From Methanobrevibacter sp. (GTDB lineage Archaea; Methanobacteriota; Methanobacteria; Methanobacteriales; Methanobacteriaceae): 64,000 nt of DNA. The translations under genes were made by a program, and so were the position numbers. Within the stretch, counting starts at the first letter, position 1; each line of letters starts with the position of its first letter. Below the pieces are notes generated by a model. It made no database searches, was not told the origin of the DNA, and saw only the letters and a program-made list of their open reading frames with translations. The stretch spans positions 62,001 to 126,000 of the forward strand of contig JAGCBE010000103.1 of assembly GCA_017652345.1 (NCBI GenBank), read 5' to 3'. Positions 53,048 to 60,910 of the stretch are shown one piece after another.

Positions 53048-56039
53048 TTTCCGTTTCCTCCTTTTCTGGGTCTTGATTTAATTGCTTATCAACTTCTGCT
53101 ATAATAGATTGTTCAACTATTTGAGAATCTTTAACCTTATTTAAAATTTTAGTAAACAACTGGGAATCTGGTTCCATGTGGAATGGGTCAGTGTCTACAG
53201 ATAGGTCTTCGATATCATCTATTCCTGTTTCTGTTATTTGTTTTGTAATATCCTTTAATGAATAAGTGCGACCTAAATATTCATAAGGTCCATGAGGATC
53301 AAGAACAGGATAAAAACATTTTTCTGACTGAGGAATGTACTGGATAATTTGGTCGCCCAATACTTCCCAAACAAAACCCCAATTAAAAGAAGAATAAAGC
53401 TTCGATAATTTATATGAATAATATAAAAACTCTTCTCCTGAAATTGAGGATTCAATAAGAGTGGTTTGAAGTGAGTTGATTAGGATATCATATAAAGAAG
53501 AACGAAGTTCTTTATAGTCGTCGGTCATCTCGTCAACTTCAGAAGAATCCACTAGAATTGAAGTCAAGTGTTTAATTTGTTTTTTGGTATTATAATCTTG
53601 ATACATTTTTCGCACCGTAATGAATTTTTCTTGCGATTCCGCGTTTTTAAAGATATCCTCGTAAGTTGGAAGCATTGAAACTTTTGGAATTTTTTGGTCA
53701 TTTACATCTTTAGCGAATTTTATATCGAAATCAATAGATTCAAATTCACGACATAAATTATTCATGGTACAAGCTGAAGTAATTAAAGGACAATACTTCT
53801 GATACTTGCGGACAAGATTTTTTTCTTCTTCTGTTTTGTTTTCTTTTTTAAGAAGCTTCTTTAATTTAATACCAAACATATCTTTCGATATTTGATTGTA
53901 TGAGTTTTCAAATTGTTTGAATTTTTGATTTAACTCGGGATACAAATAACGGAAGAAATAAGGTTTCTTAGATACAACGAGAGCGTTTGCTTTAATTTTT
54001 CGCGTGCGTTCTTCTGGTGTATCATCTTCGGCGAATTTTTCAAACTTTTTCCACTCGCTTGGAAGGGAAGGTTTGTCTGCTCCTTTAATACGGTCTATTT
54101 CCTGACCAACAATTTCACGAAGAAGCTTAATACGTGTCATTATTTCTTGATACTGATCTTGCATCTCTGGTTTGTTGAATATTGCAGACATAGCATACAT
54201 TATGGTTGCTGTGTTTGAGAAACCACCAACCCCTGTACCAAATCCTTTCATAACAGTTGCAGTTATGTTTGGAACCGTCATCTTCGCAGGACTTGCTAAA
54301 CCTTTTTCATACGTAATTATATTATGGTCCTTATGAGAACCTTTGATGAAATATTCATTATCTGTTGTAAGTACAATATCACCGTCATAATCAGAATCTT
54401 CCGCTCTGAAGCATGAAGTATCATAGGTATTATAAATAATACCAGATTTTATATATTGATACCAATAATTTGCATCTTTATTATCAACTATAACAGTCAT
54501 TGGATTGTGTTCATGCTGATCAATCATCGGACTTCTACAACAATCTACAGTACAATTGTGAGATTTTCTGTTTTTCCAAAAATCTGAATATATTTCATCT
54601 CGTTTTAATACGCCAACAGGTTCAAGTCCTAATGCTGACTGGCATTGTGCAACAGGGTCTGCTATCATAAATTGATAGTTACCTCGTATCCAAATTTTAC
54701 CGATTTTTGCATGATTAATAGATTCGGCTATGTTTTTATATACCTTATATTGAACATAAGAATCTTTTAAAAAATCAGGGTTTTTAATAAGAGCTTTCAT
54801 AGCAGAAGTTTGAGCTGTACCAAAAACATTGTTATACTCGATATCATCTCTTTTTGTTCCAAAAGAATATAAAAGAGTATGTAATAAATCACCTTTACAA
54901 ATCTGATTAATCCAATTAACCGTAGGGTTGATTAAATTTCTTATGTCGTCTTGGGAAAGAGTTAATGCTTGAATATATTGATAGTTAGCTAAGACGCATT
55001 CGTCATCTTCTCGTTTATTGTATCTTGCTACTCCCCAATGTATTTTACCTCTTTCAACATAAGAAAGATAGTCATTCCAACTACTGTAATATTTGTGGGT
55101 CTTAAATTGTGATTCAGAAAGTAAAACATCTATTTCATCTATATTATACTCTTTTCCCCACTTATCTTTAATTGTACTAATACCATGAACTTTTGCATAT
55201 TCTTTAAAATCAAAAGTAACAAGGTTGCCTTTAATAAAGCAAGAACGAGCAACAAAAGAACTTGGAACATAAGATAAACTCATGTCTTGAGCCCATAGCT
55301 CTGCGAATTTAGGGTCAATTAATCCTTGTCCATCTGCGCAATTAAGCTCTAAGTCCATAGTTCTTTTTTCTATATGAGATTTACCTTCTGCGTTAGGGCA
55401 GATAAAATCTACTGGTTCTTGTTCGAGCGTGTGAAAGAAATCTTTGATTACACAAACTCGCGGTGTTCTAACCCATAAAATTGAAGAAAAAGCAAGAGCG
55501 AAGTAAGCACTATACTTAGCTAAAACAAATTGATTCGTTTTTTCATCTAGACCACAGTTAACTGTTTTGACGATTTGTTGTTGATATTTTTCGTTTATAA
55601 AGGTGGCAGTGTTTCTTCTTATTTGTCCGCTTCCACTACATAAGTACACATAGTGAACTCCGTTCAAATAGAAGCCTTTGGTACGAAATTTATTAAAATC
55701 TGTCTTCTTTTGGTCTAATATAATGTTTACTATGTCTTTAACAAATAAAATATTGGTAATATACCTGTTTAAGATGTGAGCTTCCTTATATTTTCCTTGT
55801 TTTTTATAAGCGCGTTCATTAGAACGTAATTTTTGCACATAATTAAATAATGTTGTGTGCTGTCTAAAATCATTATGAATGTATCTAAGTTGTTGAAAAA
55901 TTATATTATCTCCTATTGAAACCACGTTTCCATCTTTTAATCCTTGTTGAATTGTGTAGTTTTCAATTTTGCAATCATTTTTTACTAAAAATGAAGCGGG
56001 AATTTTAAACACTTGATACAAATTTTGTACTACTGGCAT
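53040..56039 (-). CDS. Single-chain two-barrel RNA polymerase, YonO/RdRP-like
   Basis: 999 residues. The catalytic signature reads AEDSDYDGD (DxDxDGD at about 548-554), the triple-Asp metal site of two-double-psi-barrel polymerases. Before it come VARSCFIKGNLVTFDF (about 263-278, first barrel), VPCSGSGQI-like LCSGSGQIRRNT (about 133-144) and CRSPMIDQHEHNPMTVIV (about 501-518), which corresponds to the RNPCLxPGD region of RdRP-type enzymes. Length is close to the SPbeta polymerase YonO. It would transcribe phage genes independently of host RNA polymerase. The ribosome site is GAGG at 8 bases. It is encoded behind a tandem stem-loop array. Confidence 0.8.
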   Translation of the reverse strand: MPVVQNLYQVFKIPASFLVKNDCKIENYTIQQGLKDGNVVSIGDNIIFQQLRYIHNDFRQHTTLFNYVQKLRSNERAYKKQGKYKEAHILNRYITNILFVKDIVNIILDQKKTDFNKFRTKGFYLNGVHYVYLCSGSGQIRRNTATFINEKYQQQIVKTVNCGLDEKTNQFVLAKYSAYFALAFSSILWVRTPRVCVIKDFFHTLEQEPVDFICPNAEGKSHIEKRTMDLELNCADGQGLIDPKFAELWAQDMSLSYVPSSFVARSCFIKGNLVTFDFKEYAKVHGISTIKDKWGKEYNIDEIDVLLSESQFKTHKYYSSWNDYLSYVERGKIHWGVARYNKREDDECVLANYQYIQALTLSQDDIRNLINPTVNWINQICKGDLLHTLLYSFGTKRDDIEYNNVFGTAQTSAMKALIKNPDFLKDSYVQYKVYKNIAESINHAKIGKIWIRGNYQFMIADPVAQCQSALGLEPVGVLKRDEIYSDFWKNRKSHNCTVDCCRSPMIDQHEHNPMTVIVDNKDANYWYQYIKSGIIYNTYDTSCFRAEDSDYDGDIVLTTDNEYFIKGSHKDHNIITYEKGLASPAKMTVPNITATVMKGFGTGVGGFSNTATIMYAMSAIFNKPEMQDQYQEIMTRIKLLREIVGQEIDRIKGADKPSLPSEWKKFEKFAEDDTPEERTRKIKANALVVSKKPYFFRYLYPELNQKFKQFENSYNQISKDMFGIKLKKLLKKENKTEEEKNLVRKYQKYCPLITSACTMNNLCREFESIDFDIKFAKDVNDQKIPKVSMLPTYEDIFKNAESQEKFITVRKMYQDYNTKKQIKHLTSILVDSSEVDEMTDDYKELRSSLYDILINSLQTTLIESSISGEEFLYYSYKLSKLYSSFNWGFVWEVLGDQIIQYIPQSEKCFYPVLDPHGPYEYLGRTYSLKDITKQITETGIDDIEDLSVDTDPFHMEPDSQLFTKILNKVKDSQIVEQSIIAEVDKQLNQDPEKEETENA

Positions 56040-56157
56040 TTATAATACCTCTTCTGTTCGTTAACATTTTTGCTTTGTCATACTAAATGATATTATATCA
56101 TTTGTTGACCTAATATTTTTAATATTTTATCGCGTTTTTTTCGCCCAATGTTAATAT

Positions 56158-56193
56158 GATAAGATAAACGATAAGATAAATGATAAGATAAAG
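56158..56193. repeat. Three tandem 12-bp direct repeats
   Basis: GATAAGATAAAC, GATAAGATAAAT, GATAAGATAAAG in perfect head-to-tail order, about 120 bases before the polymerase gene. Iteron-like: could be a regulator site or part of an origin. Confidence 0.85.
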
Positions 56194-56224
56194 TTTTAAT
56201 TTCCAATTGTTTATTCTATTCGTA

Positions 56225-56405
56225 AGTTTGTTTAACGGCTTGTTTCCGTTCAGATATTTGTTATCTCGGGCAAGCTCTGCGCCGACTTTGTTGATTTATT
56301 TAACGGGGTCTCCGTTCATGTATTTGTTTTCCCAGGCAAGTTCTGTTCTGGCTTCGTAATTTATTTATTCGTGTTGTTATCTCGGACAAGTTCTGCTCCG
56401 ACTGA
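56225..56405 (-). repeat. Tandem array of paired stem-loops before the polymerase gene
   Basis: Units of about 62 bases. Hairpins AACGG/CCGTT occur near 56232-56250 and 56301-56315. A second hairpin with conserved loop core CAGArCTTG (minus strand) occurs near 56268-56288, 56331-56351 and 56384-56403. Its stem is TCGG/CCGA, CCAG/CTGG and TCGG/CCGA, so bases change together. It lies in the leader of the polymerase gene; the rest of 56040-56432 holds no gene. Confidence 0.72.
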
Positions 56406-56432
56406 TAAAATTAAAATTCCTTGTGTTCTATT

Positions 56433-56810
56433 TCATTCCTTACATTCTATTTCGTCTAACTTTTCTAAAGTATATCTCTTTGTTTGTTCTGAATCTAGAA
56501 TATCTTCAGATTCAAATGTCTTTTGTAGAGACTCGCTAATTAAGTATTCTACTAACTGTTTTAATTCTCTTAAAGTATTACAATAGTAAGAGCCAAAATA
56601 TGTTCCTAAGGTAGATATTCTATCTGGATCATACACGATTGTCTCTTCATCTTTTGTTTTCAAAATAGAATTTATTGTGTAATTATTTGTTCTGTCTTTT
56701 CCAATGTAAATATTTATATTTATTTTAGAAATTTGTTTACTGTTGTAAGAATGCACGAGTTCCTCCACACTCATTTGATTGTTGTTGTTACTAATATTTT
56801 GATGCACCAT
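56433..56810 (-). CDS. Hypothetical protein, first gene of the polymerase operon
   Basis: 125 residues from ATG 56810 behind AGGAGGTG. Polar N-terminus (NISNNNNQMSVEELVHSYNS), beta strands (ININIYIGKD), and a helical C-terminus with acidic residues. It precedes the stem-loop array and the polymerase gene, under a good promoter. Possibly a regulator; no family recognised. Confidence 0.67.
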   Translation of the reverse strand: MVHQNISNNNNQMSVEELVHSYNSKQISKININIYIGKDRTNNYTINSILKTKDEETIVYDPDRISTLGTYFGSYYCNTLRELKQLVEYLISESLQKTFESEDILDSEQTKRYTLEKLDEIECKE

Positions 56811-56878
56811 ACCTTCACCTCCTAATAACCTAAATTTACTCAACAATTGAGTGGGTGCTATTTATTTCTTACACCATT

Positions 56879-56906
56879 ATTATATCACTTTTTAAAATCA
56901 TGTCAA
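56879..56906 (-). promoter_or_regulatory. Sigma-A promoter of the polymerase operon
   Basis: Minus strand TTGACA (complement 56901-56906), 16 bases, TATAAT (complement 56879-56884). A host-type promoter drives the phage polymerase, as expected for an early gene. Confidence 0.82.
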
Positions 56907-56948
56907 TAGGTAAGTATAAAAAAGTTGAAAAAAAACAAAAAATTCTTC

Positions 56949-56966
56949 TACGCGTGCACGTATAAA
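56949..56966. repeat. 18-bp exact repeat, copy 2
   Basis: TACGCGTGCACGTATAAA, identical to 50075-50092. It stands 43 bases upstream of the -35 box of the leftward promoter. Confidence 0.8.
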
Positions 56967-57209
56967 AGAAAAGAGAGAAGAAGAAAAAAAGAAAAGGATA
57001 TTTCTTTTATATATTTTCTTTAGGTAATAATAAAAAGTAGATAAGTATAAAGTAATAATAAAAGAGTATATAAGTATATATATGTGTGTATATAAAAGTA
57101 TATATAAAAGTTATTAGAGTTGTATGAGTATATATATACGAATACAACATAGTATACTATAAGAGTAATAAGGTTCTAGGGAAAGAGAGAGGAAAAACAC
57201 ATTTTTATA
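56967..57209. other. Divergent intergenic region, purine- and TA-rich
   Basis: No gene. An AG-rich run (about 56965-57000) and repeated TATAAAAG/GTATATA motifs (about 57040-57160) separate the leftward polymerase operon from the rightward packaging block. The low melting strength would suit an origin or regulatory region. Confidence 0.5.
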
Positions 57210-57238
57210 TTGACAAAAAGAAATTTTTATGTTAAAAT
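57210..57238 (+). promoter_or_regulatory. Sigma-A promoter of the rightward packaging block
   Basis: TTGACA (57210-57215), 17 bases, TAAAAT (57233-57238), with AAGGAGG 45 bases further on. Confidence 0.8.
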
Positions 57239-57294
57239 ATACATAGATGGAATATGGTCACTTTAAGTGATGTAAAAACAAGGAGGATAGATTC

Positions 57295-58293
57295 ATGGTA
57301 ATAGATTGGAGAACACAAATAGAAGAATGTATAAGATTTACAAAAGTCATACCAACTTTCCATGCTTCCATTTTAGAACAAAAATATCAACAAGCATTAA
57401 TCACTAAAAAATTACTTTCTATGAATTATGATGCCACACAGATATTAAATTGGTTTACATTAGCAGAAGAAGATTGTACAAAAGATATGTGGGATATAGA
57501 AGAACTTATAAAAATAGCAGAATATAAAAAGTGGCCTAAAAAACATGAATTTAGAATTTATATAACACAAAATGAAATAGATTACATAAAAAATCTAGAT
57601 GCTAAAAAAGAATTTAAATCTTTCTTATTGGCAACGGTAGCTTTTTGCAAAATGATAAAAATAAAAAAGGGTAGAGCTACATTTAACACAAGAGAAAGAA
57701 GTTATATTTATTATCTTGCTACAGGAAAAGATGAATATACAATTGGATCTAAAAGAGGAGCTTATGTTCAAAAGTTTATAAACCAACTTCAAAAAGATAA
57801 AATAATAAGGTTGTCTGTTAAAGATACTAAATATCGTTTTTATAGAATGGGTCATAGAGGTGGAACGGTTAAAAATATAACCAACATAATTTTTAATGCC
57901 ACATGGATAGAATGGGATTCTAAAGAAGGACATGAAATAGTTAGTCTAGAAAAACAAATTAACTATTTATGCAACCAATGTTTTGAAGATGATAAAGCGA
58001 TATGTTCTAACTGTGGAAAAGAATTTTTAGTGACTAATCAAACAAAAAGAGATCTGTGTTTAGAATGTTATAATAAAAAAATATTAGTAGAACAAAAAGA
58101 AAGAATGAATGAAAAAAACAAACCTCTTTTAAAAAACACCAGATGGTCGTTAGAAGAAGATGAGAGACTAAAAAGACTTTATGCTCGCAGTAAAGGTAAA
58201 AAACTTTCCTCTATGATTAAAAAAGAGTTTCCTGAACGAGAATTAAGGACGGTTTATTACAGGGCTACATATCTAAATATTAAAAAACCCTAA
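57295..58293 (+). CDS. DNA-binding protein with zinc ribbon and Myb-like C-terminus
   Basis: 332 residues behind AAGGAGG. Helical N-terminus (about 1-85), a basic middle with a winged-helix look (RSYIYYLATGKDEYTIGSKR, then GAYVQKFINQLQKDKIIRLS). A zinc ribbon CSNCGKEF...CLECYNKK (about 241-264) follows, and finally a SANT/Myb-like helix set (RWSLEEDERLKRLYARSKGK). It could be a replication or transcription initiator of the rightward block. No named family. Confidence 0.7.
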   Translation: MVIDWRTQIEECIRFTKVIPTFHASILEQKYQQALITKKLLSMNYDATQILNWFTLAEEDCTKDMWDIEELIKIAEYKKWPKKHEFRIYITQNEIDYIKNLDAKKEFKSFLLATVAFCKMIKIKKGRATFNTRERSYIYYLATGKDEYTIGSKRGAYVQKFINQLQKDKIIRLSVKDTKYRFYRMGHRGGTVKNITNIIFNATWIEWDSKEGHEIVSLEKQINYLCNQCFEDDKAICSNCGKEFLVTNQTKRDLCLECYNKKILVEQKERMNEKNKPLLKNTRWSLEEDERLKRLYARSKGKKLSSMIKKEFPERELRTVYYRATYLNIKKP

Positions 58294-58470
58294 TGTTTTC
58301 AACATGTTTTTGAATTTTTGTATGAAAATTTTTAGGAGGACTTTACGAATTTTAAATAGTGAATATAAAAGAAAAAAAATGAAAAAATAGTCGACTTATG
58401 TAGTATGGCAGTGCTGCATAAATGTAAATAGAAACAACAAAATATAAAGAAATAAAAGGAGACAAAATTA
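58294..58470 (+). other. Intergenic leader before the second metallophosphoesterase
   Basis: 177 bases with an unused-looking AGGAGG (about 58334-58339) not followed by ATG, GTG or TTG at proper spacing, then the true AAAGGAG before 58471. Nothing else is seen. Confidence 0.4.
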
Positions 58471-59751
58471 ATGACATTAAAAGAATTTGAAGATGAAATT
58501 GATGCAATTGATGTAGACAAAAGAGAAGATGGTAGATATACAAAAGAAGAGATTTATGACTTAGGATGTAAATTTATCGACATGACAGCCAGTGAAAAAA
58601 GATTGTTTGGAGGATGGGATAAATTACTTTCCATTTTACAGCCTTTGGATAAAAACGGTGAAGTTATGACAAAAGGTGAAACATTTAGATGTTGGATAAA
58701 AAGTCTTAGATATGCTAAAGGCGCTGTTGTCAAAGATGAAAGATTAATAAGTGGCAAAACAATTAATGACATTTCATTTGAAGAATTTGAAAATCAAACT
58801 GAAGCTATAAAACAGAATCTTTATAAACAACAAGTTAAGACTCGTGACTCTCTTAATAGCTACAGAAGAATTTTAAGAGAAGAAGCAAGATTAGAGGACT
58901 TCAAAGAAATAATGAAAGAGTGCTCTAAGAATCAAGAAGATTTAGGACTAATAGAATACACTGGTGATTCTTCTAAGTGTGAAAATGAAGCCGTTCTATT
59001 AATTTCAGATTTACACATTGGAATGCAAGTAGATAATTTTTACAACACTTACAATGTTGAAGTTGCAAGAAAGAGAATGGGAGCTTTAGTTCAAAAGACT
59101 ATTAAATATTGCAAGGCTCATAATGTTAAAAGATTAAATATTTTAGAACTAGGAGACGCCGTTCATGGCCTAATTCATACCTCTGCTAGATTAGAGCAAG
59201 AAATAGATGTGGTTCAACAAATTATGGTGGCATCTCAAATTCTTTCTGACACAGTAAATCAATTAAGAGCTGCAGCTCCAGAAATCACTTATCGTTCATG
59301 CACAGATAATCATTCAAGAATGATGCCTAATTTACATGAAAGTGTAGAAGCTGAACAATATAGTAAGTTAATTACTTTTTATGTTAAATCTAAACTTGAA
59401 AATACAAATGTTATATTTCCAGATGATAATTTAGACCAAGAAATTGGGCTAGTTGAATTAATGAACGGAGACTTGTTAGCATTTGCTCACGGACACCACG
59501 ATCAGTATAACACTGCTTTTCAAACTTATTGTGGAATGACACAAAAATTTATTAAATATATTTGCTTAGCTCATTTCCATTCTAAGAAAGTTAAATCTTT
59601 CATGGGAGCAAAAGTTATAATCAATGGCTGTGTTGGTGGTGTTGACCAATATGCTTTTGGAAGAAGACTGTTTGGTAAACCAGAACAAACATTAATGATT
59701 TTTGATGGAACAGATATGGTTGATGTAAGTTTAAATCTAGATATAAAATAA
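58471..59751 (+). CDS. Metallophosphoesterase (Mre11/SbcD-like or calcineurin-like), packaging block
   Basis: 426 residues. A helical N-terminal domain of about 160 residues precedes the catalytic part: LISDLHIGMQ (about 171-180), LELGDAVHG, CTDNHSRM (Asn-His pair), AFAHGHHDQ and LAHFHSKK, the five metal-binding blocks in order. Phage proteins of this layout are often found just before terminase genes and are thought to be DNA nucleases or phosphatases. Followed at once by a terminator hairpin. It is different in size and sequence from the enzyme at 1376. Confidence 0.82.
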   Translation: MTLKEFEDEIDAIDVDKREDGRYTKEEIYDLGCKFIDMTASEKRLFGGWDKLLSILQPLDKNGEVMTKGETFRCWIKSLRYAKGAVVKDERLISGKTINDISFEEFENQTEAIKQNLYKQQVKTRDSLNSYRRILREEARLEDFKEIMKECSKNQEDLGLIEYTGDSSKCENEAVLLISDLHIGMQVDNFYNTYNVEVARKRMGALVQKTIKYCKAHNVKRLNILELGDAVHGLIHTSARLEQEIDVVQQIMVASQILSDTVNQLRAAAPEITYRSCTDNHSRMMPNLHESVEAEQYSKLITFYVKSKLENTNVIFPDDNLDQEIGLVELMNGDLLAFAHGHHDQYNTAFQTYCGMTQKFIKYICLAHFHSKKVKSFMGAKVIINGCVGGVDQYAFGRRLFGKPEQTLMIFDGTDMVDVSLNLDIK

Positions 59752-59762
59752 TTTGAACCGAA

Positions 59763-59790
59763 GGCCCAGTGAAGTAGCTGGGCCATTTTT
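59763..59790 (+). terminator. Intrinsic terminator or attenuator before the terminase genes
   Basis: GGCCCAG (59763-59769) pairs with CTGGGCC (59778-59784), then ATTTTT. It lies between the phosphoesterase and terminase genes without a new promoter, so read-through would set packaging-gene levels. Confidence 0.75.
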
Positions 59791-59815
59791 ATATGAAGCA
59801 ATAGGAGGGACGATT

Positions 59816-60883
59816 GTGGAAGACAATACTATCGAAATAAAGAACGAAGAATCTGTAGAAGACAATCGTTCTGAAGAAAATAAAGAATATAATGAAATAT
59901 TAGAAAAATATGAAGGGGCTCATTCTAGAGCTCTTTTTGAATATTGTTTTAAAAATAATATTCCTTTTGTATCCATAGTTTTTTCAAGAATACAAAAGAA
60001 TGATGAAGAATTAAGAAAAGAAATGCCTGAAATTTATATTAATTCTTTAAGGTCTATAGACAAGTATAAAGAATTAACTTTTTTTGACCAAATAGTTTAT
60101 GACAACTTTGAAAAAATTTACAGTAAAAAAGAATACATGGATACTCTATCTGAAGATGATAAGAAGAACAGACAGGTTGTTATTGATGTTTTCGCATATG
60201 ATCCATTTGCAGGAGAATCAGAATCTGATAAACCTCAGCTTTATAGAGATTTAGCTGGTATGTCAAATGAAGCTATGAGAAAAGATGTTGCAAAACAAAA
60301 AGCAGCAATATCTATCGTTCGTTCTTATGGTAATATTGAAAAATACCAAAGAAAAGTTGCAGAAATAACCGCCAATGGAGATATAAGCGAGGAAACACAG
60401 AAACAACTAGACCAGTATTTAACATTAATTTCCAAGATACAGGCTAATATAAACCAAACAGCTGAGAAGAATAATTTCACTGTAAAAGGTATTGGCTCAA
60501 ACGGAAGAGGAATGTTGTCAGATGTTATGGTTCAAATAGAAGAAAGAGGAATAGATGAGGGTGTTACTAATTTTTATGATATAGCCACTTCAAATTCAAT
60601 AGAAGAAGTTGCTAATATCAGTATGAAAGCACAATTAAATCAGGTTGCGTTAACAAAAACAGATTATGCGGATATATTAAATGCGCAGGCTGAAATTGTT
60701 AAAGAAGCTCAAAAAAAAGTAAAGCAAGCAACAGAAGCTTTAAGATTGGCTAAAGAAAAAATAAAAAAACAAGCTTTAATGGACGAGCTTGCCGCTGATT
60801 ATAAAAAGAAAGGCATTTCAGAAAAAGAAATAGAAGAGTTTTTAAAGAGTGAATTAAAAATAAATAATATTGATGAAATATAA
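59816..60883 (+). CDS. Candidate terminase small-subunit-type protein
   Basis: 355 residues from GTG 59816, 6 bases after AGGAGGG; an earlier in-frame TTG at 59753 lies before the terminator. Acidic N-terminus, helical middle (YRDLAGMSNEAMRKDVAKQK, QKQLDQYLTLISKIQANINQ), and a C-terminal coiled coil (about 285-355, VKQATEALRLAKEKIKKQAL). The position directly before TerL is where the small terminase subunit is expected. The match is positional, and no helix-turn-helix is obvious, so the name is tentative. Confidence 0.55.
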   Translation: MEDNTIEIKNEESVEDNRSEENKEYNEILEKYEGAHSRALFEYCFKNNIPFVSIVFSRIQKNDEELRKEMPEIYINSLRSIDKYKELTFFDQIVYDNFEKIYSKKEYMDTLSEDDKKNRQVVIDVFAYDPFAGESESDKPQLYRDLAGMSNEAMRKDVAKQKAAISIVRSYGNIEKYQRKVAEITANGDISEETQKQLDQYLTLISKIQANINQTAEKNNFTVKGIGSNGRGMLSDVMVQIEERGIDEGVTNFYDIATSNSIEEVANISMKAQLNQVALTKTDYADILNAQAEIVKEAQKKVKQATEALRLAKEKIKKQALMDELAADYKKKGISEKEIEEFLKSELKINNIDEI

Positions 60884-60910
60884 CAATGCTTAAAAAGGGG
60901 GTGCGACAGG

